Below, one piece after another: positions 61,959 through 64,000 of a DNA stretch of 64,000 nt. The DNA lies in assembly GCF_965243865.1 (NCBI RefSeq), contig NZ_OZ251603.1:2046001-2110000 (forward strand), given 5' to 3'. Numbering within the stretch: the stretch's first letter is position 1; each line of letters starts with the position of its first letter. Source of the stretch: Hyphomicrobium_A sp965243865 (lineage in GTDB: Bacteria; Pseudomonadota; Alphaproteobacteria; Rhizobiales; Hyphomicrobiaceae). The notes below the pieces were generated by a model. That model saw nothing but the letters and a program-made list of their open reading frames with translations, ran no database searches and had not been told where the DNA came from. Both the position numbers and the translations under genes were made by a program.

Positions 61959-61986
61959 TTCACAGGCGGATTTTTTGTGCTATAAG
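61959..61986 (+). promoter_or_regulatory. Probable promoter of tRNA-fMet
   Basis: TTCACA at 61959-61964, a 16-nt spacer and TATAAG at 61981-61986, followed by CCGC. The CTATAAGCCGC phrase is typical of strong stable-RNA promoters in this group. It is the only good candidate before the tRNA. Confidence 0.5.
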
Positions 61987-61996
61987 CCGCCCCTCG

Positions 61997-62026
61997 AAGC
62001 CGCTCAGCAACGAGCGGCTTTTCTCT
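61997..62026 (+). terminator. Terminator-like hairpin in the tRNA leader
   Basis: AAGCCGCTC, loop AGCAAC, GAGCGGCTT followed by TTCTCTT: a 9-bp stem with a T-rich tail, beginning about 5 nt after the predicted transcription start. If it terminates, transcripts from the 61981 promoter would rarely reach the tRNA, so either it works as a processing leader or the tRNA has another promoter. Confidence 0.6.
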
Positions 62027-62047
62027 TCGCCCCTCTGCCGGGAGCGG

Positions 62048-62095
62048 CGAAGTGCTTCCCAGCAACGATCATTCGTTGCCGTTTGGGAAGCTTCG
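62048..62095. repeat. Large nested hairpin immediately upstream of tRNA-fMet
   Basis: Inner stem GCAACGA/TCGTTGC (loop TCAT), outer stem GCTTCCCA/TGGGAAGC, and a further CGAAG/CTTCG flank. In total about 20 base pairs within 48 nt, ending 8 nt before the mature tRNA. It could be a processing signal or a cruciform. Confidence 0.75.
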
Positions 62096-62103
62096 TTAGG
62101 TGA

Positions 62104-62167
<64 letters not shown>

Positions 62168-62180
<13 letters not shown>

Positions 62181-62225
62181 ACGAACCCTCTGCCAGCAGC
62201 ACTCTCCAAAGGCGCGCCAGCTGAC
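62168..62225 (+). repeat. Left direct repeat (att-like) covering the tRNA-fMet 3' end
   Basis: From 62168 to 62200 the sequence is identical to 63400-63432 (33 nt). Similarity continues to about 62225 with two substitutions and one indel. It starts with the final 13 nt of the tRNA (ACTCCCGCAACCA), the usual crossover site of tRNA-targeting integrases. Confidence 0.9.
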
Positions 62226-62286
62226 CATCGCCAACGATCCCAGGCCGTGGGACATCGAAGGTTTTCGAGGGGCGTCGGAGCACGGA

Positions 62287-62313
62287 CCACTGAGGCGGCG
62301 TCGCCTCCAGTGG
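62287..62313 (-). terminator. Hairpin after the element's gene
   Basis: CCACTGAGGCG, loop GCGT, CGCCT-C-CAGTGG: an 11-bp stem with one bulged C, 17 nt beyond the stop codon of the minus-strand gene. No T-run follows, but position and stability suggest a transcript end. Confidence 0.5.
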
Positions 62314-62329
62314 ATCCCAAAAAGCAAAC

Positions 62330-63286
62330 CTATTGCGGTTGCAGCCTTGGTATCTCCGACTGGCGGATGTAGCGAGCGAATGCATCACGACAATATGCGG
62401 CGTCGTTTGAGCGGCTTTCGTTTGGCACTTTCCTCGGTCGACTACGCCTCTCGGCAGGCTGTCCCGGAAGTTCGACGATCCGCTGCAGAACGTCCTCAAC
62501 GCAGCCACTCACCCCCGCGCGCAGTCTCATGTACCGCTCGAAAATCTCCGGGACGTAGTTCTGCCTACTGGTGCGCATGGGCCAAAGAGCAGCCACTGGA
62601 ATCACTTCGGCAGCGGGCGCAGCCTTGATCGAAACGAGTTCTGATGGTCGCAGTACGATATCGTCGACGACAACCGTCCCAGCGTCAGAACCTAAGACAT
62701 GAAATGACTGAGTTTTTTCGCCCTCGCCGCGGACAATGAATACGTTCCACAGCCGCGGACGTTTCGAGTCGATCTGGCCAGTCTTCGGGTCAGGACATGT
62801 CGGGTCTAAGAATGCGACGACGTCTGCCCCTGCCCTCGCCACCAGCTCGCCGCCCACAGAAGTTGGAAAATTCGCAAAATAGACGGGATTGCCCTTGTCC
62901 AGCCCCAGCATTCTCCTCGTCGTACATGCGGTACGCACGACGGGTGCGTAGCGAACACCTGCAATCTCCATCGGGTAACGGATGTCCACCACGCGCGCGG
63001 TAGTATGAAGCCTATCTATTACATTCCGTGCATAGATCGGCGCTGTTCTAGTAAAAAGAACTACCGCTAGAAGTTTGTTAGCAAGCGCTTCGCTGATGTA
63101 GTTGATGGGCAATATCAGCGGCAGCGCGAATACGGTCGAGAGGTTCCCTGCCAGCAACATCACCCCAGAGGCAACACGCAGCCACCTAACCCACCGGCGC
63201 CCGAACGGTCGGAAAATTGGGAGGAAACACCAAACTAGAAAAGCAACGTAGGCGCTGACGGCGAGAAGAAACAGCACGAAAACCAT
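62330..63286 (-). CDS. Two-span membrane protein of unknown function (element cargo, 318 aa)
   Basis: I do not recognise this family. The ATG at 63286 (GGA 6 nt upstream) opens a protein with two spans, about residues 1-23 (MVFVLFLLAVSAYVAFLVWC) and 36-62, separated by a short basic loop (RPFGRRWVRW). The roughly 250-residue soluble part has VVDIRYPMEIAGVRYAPVVR, LDKGNPVYFANFPTSVGGEL, ADVVAFLDPTCPDPKTGQID and RPRLWNVFIVRGEGEKTQSF segments, probably mostly beta, and a basic, Ser/Arg-rich C-terminus. Cys residues occur at CTTRR and near CVEDVL. The frame is intact, codon use is less GC3-biased than its neighbours, and it is the only gene in the insertion. Confidence 0.72.
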   Translation of the reverse strand: MVFVLFLLAVSAYVAFLVWCFLPIFRPFGRRWVRWLRVASGVMLLAGNLSTVFALPLILPINYISEALANKLLAVVLFTRTAPIYARNVIDRLHTTARVVDIRYPMEIAGVRYAPVVRTACTTRRMLGLDKGNPVYFANFPTSVGGELVARAGADVVAFLDPTCPDPKTGQIDSKRPRLWNVFIVRGEGEKTQSFHVLGSDAGTVVVDDIVLRPSELVSIKAAPAAEVIPVAALWPMRTSRQNYVPEIFERYMRLRAGVSGCVEDVLQRIVELPGQPAERRSRPRKVPNESRSNDAAYCRDAFARYIRQSEIPRLQPQ

Positions 63287-63399
63287 TATCAATCCAATCC
63301 TGCATCTGCCACGACCCGTCGGCTAGTTCAGCTTAGTTGCGTCGTTTGTGCGAAGGTTAGTGGCGCCCTCAGTTCAGCTACTCCTGCGGGCGCGGGTCA

Positions 63400-63458
63400 A
63401 CTCCCGCAACCAACGAACCCTCTGCCAGCAGCCCTCTCCAAAAGCGCGCCAAGCTGAC
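63400..63458 (+). repeat. Right direct repeat (att-like) of the tRNA-fMet insertion
   Basis: Begins ACTCCCGCAACCAACGAACC, identical for 33 nt to 62168-62200, then CCTCTCCAAAAGCGCGCCAA with few changes. It has no tRNA body attached, as expected of the displaced 3' fragment. Confidence 0.9.
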
Positions 63459-63757
63459 CGCCGCGCGGTTGGTCGCACTGTTGTTAGACGCCTCCGGCGT
63501 CCCCCACACGGCCGGCCGCTCATCCCTTTCCGCGACCCAGTGACACGGACTCGCCGCCCGCCGCGCGGGTGCGCCATAGCAAACCCAATGAATGCTGGCC
63601 GAACGCGCGTTTTCCGCATGCGTTGCGCGTAACCATTCGTTCACTGCACAGATCAGTTCGCCGGTTACCACGCGCCTTGCCCACTATCTTCAGAAGGAGC
63701 GGCCACCATCAACGCGCGGTCGAAAACACAGCGCGCACCAAGAAGAAAAAAACAAAG
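63459..63757. other. Spacer before the right-edge gene
   Basis: I see no gene, clear promoter or terminator in these 299 bases. A purine-rich tract precedes the ATG at 63758. Confidence 0.45.
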
Positions 63758-64000
63758 ATGAAAGACAAAAACGATCGTATCTGGTGCCATCTCCTGATGT
63801 GCAACTGCGAAAGCGCAGGGGAAAATCTGCGGCAGCTCATCGACAGCGAGATCGCCCGCTATACGCAGCTCAGCTACGCAAATCCCAAGGCTGTCGTCCC
63901 TTGGTTCCCCAAGGCGCTCGAGGACCGCTTCAACGCCGACACCGGCAGCGCACGTGCGCGCGATCTGCGCTTCACCACGATCCTCGGCTCCATCTTCTTC
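63758..64000 (+). CDS. N-terminus of a probable membrane signalling protein (partial, runs off right edge)
   Basis: 81 codons remain open to the window end. The start MKDKNDRIWCHLLMCNCE leads into a charged region (RFNADTGSARARDLRFTTIL) and then GSIFF, which looks like entry into a first membrane span. An N-terminal segment ending RFxADT..RARxLR just before spans is familiar to me from alphaproteobacterial membrane GGDEF proteins. This is an impression that needs the rest of the gene. Confidence 0.5.
   Translation, partial: MKDKNDRIWCHLLMCNCESAGENLRQLIDSEIARYTQLSYANPKAVVPWFPKALEDRFNADTGSARARDLRFTTILGSIFF

Overview
The window is GC-rich chromosomal DNA from an alphaproteobacterium, most likely of the order Hyphomicrobiales (Rhizobiales). 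The main evidence is the split a-c-b'-b ATP synthase F0 operon, an aa3 oxidase cluster with Cox11 and a CoxF-type small protein, a SAM-II riboswitch before metX-metW, an IalB-family protein, a phasin, a BcsS-type protein, an APH-fold homoserine kinase and many GTG/TTG starts. A Hyphomicrobium-like genus is plausible, but genus cannot be fixed from this sequence. Almost everything is vertically inherited housekeeping DNA.

Layout. 0-8 kb: start of a Tat-exported protein running off the left edge, molybdenum cofactor genes mobA-mobB and moaA, a CpdR-like receiver with hpt, ftsE-ftsX, a YdcF-like protein and a PlsC-type acyltransferase. 7.8-8.3 kb: a small AT-richer islet with two tiny divergent genes whose start codons overlap. 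8.3-16.4 kb: class II ribonucleotide reductase, a conserved hypothetical, ChaC, tyrC-hisC (minus) and, divergently, riboswitch-metX-metW. 16.5-19.2 kb: atpI-atpB-atpE-atpF'-atpF with promoter and terminator. 19.2-25.3 kb: repeat-bearing spacers, a lipoprotein, ispH-thrB-rnhA, a DsbD-domain protein with a peroxiredoxin, and yqgE. 25.4-32.7 kb: a minus-strand run of thrC, an M16 peptidase, a RimJ-like acetyltransferase and a very long EAL protein. 33-40 kb: minus-strand cytochrome oxidase locus ctaC-ctaD, ctaB-coxF-ctaG-ctaE, DUF983, SURF1. 40-51 kb: ialB, a phasin, bcsS, a TetR-controlled RND pump and a convergent DevBCA-like exporter. 51-56.3 kb: a DUF2147 protein, an alpha/beta hydrolase, about 0.85 kb without a convincing gene, a 598-residue membrane-anchored protein of unknown function and two small membrane proteins. 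56.3-61.8 kb: a fused pabB-pabC gene, an ArnT-like GT39 enzyme, and opposite it a GT2 enzyme with a LABN-domain protein, then an MgtC-like protein. 61.9-64 kb: initiator tRNA-fMet with its promoter, and downstream a 1.23-kb insertion bounded by direct copies of the tRNA 3' end that holds one gene of unknown function. The right edge cuts a gene that looks like the start of a membrane protein.

Genes that work together: MobA/MobB/MoaA make the molybdenum cofactor, probably for the Tat substrate beside them. MetX/MetW and ThrB/ThrC draw on the same homoserine branch point. The cta genes build and metallate the aa3 oxidase. GT2, LABN and GT39 form a plausible polyprenyl-phosphate-sugar route to a surface glycolipid. 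The most unusual items are the one-gene tRNA-fMet insertion, the overlapping-start micro-gene pair, the EAL protein with a roughly 370-residue Pro/Met/His-rich tail, and the unknown anchored protein at 53.9-55.6 kb.
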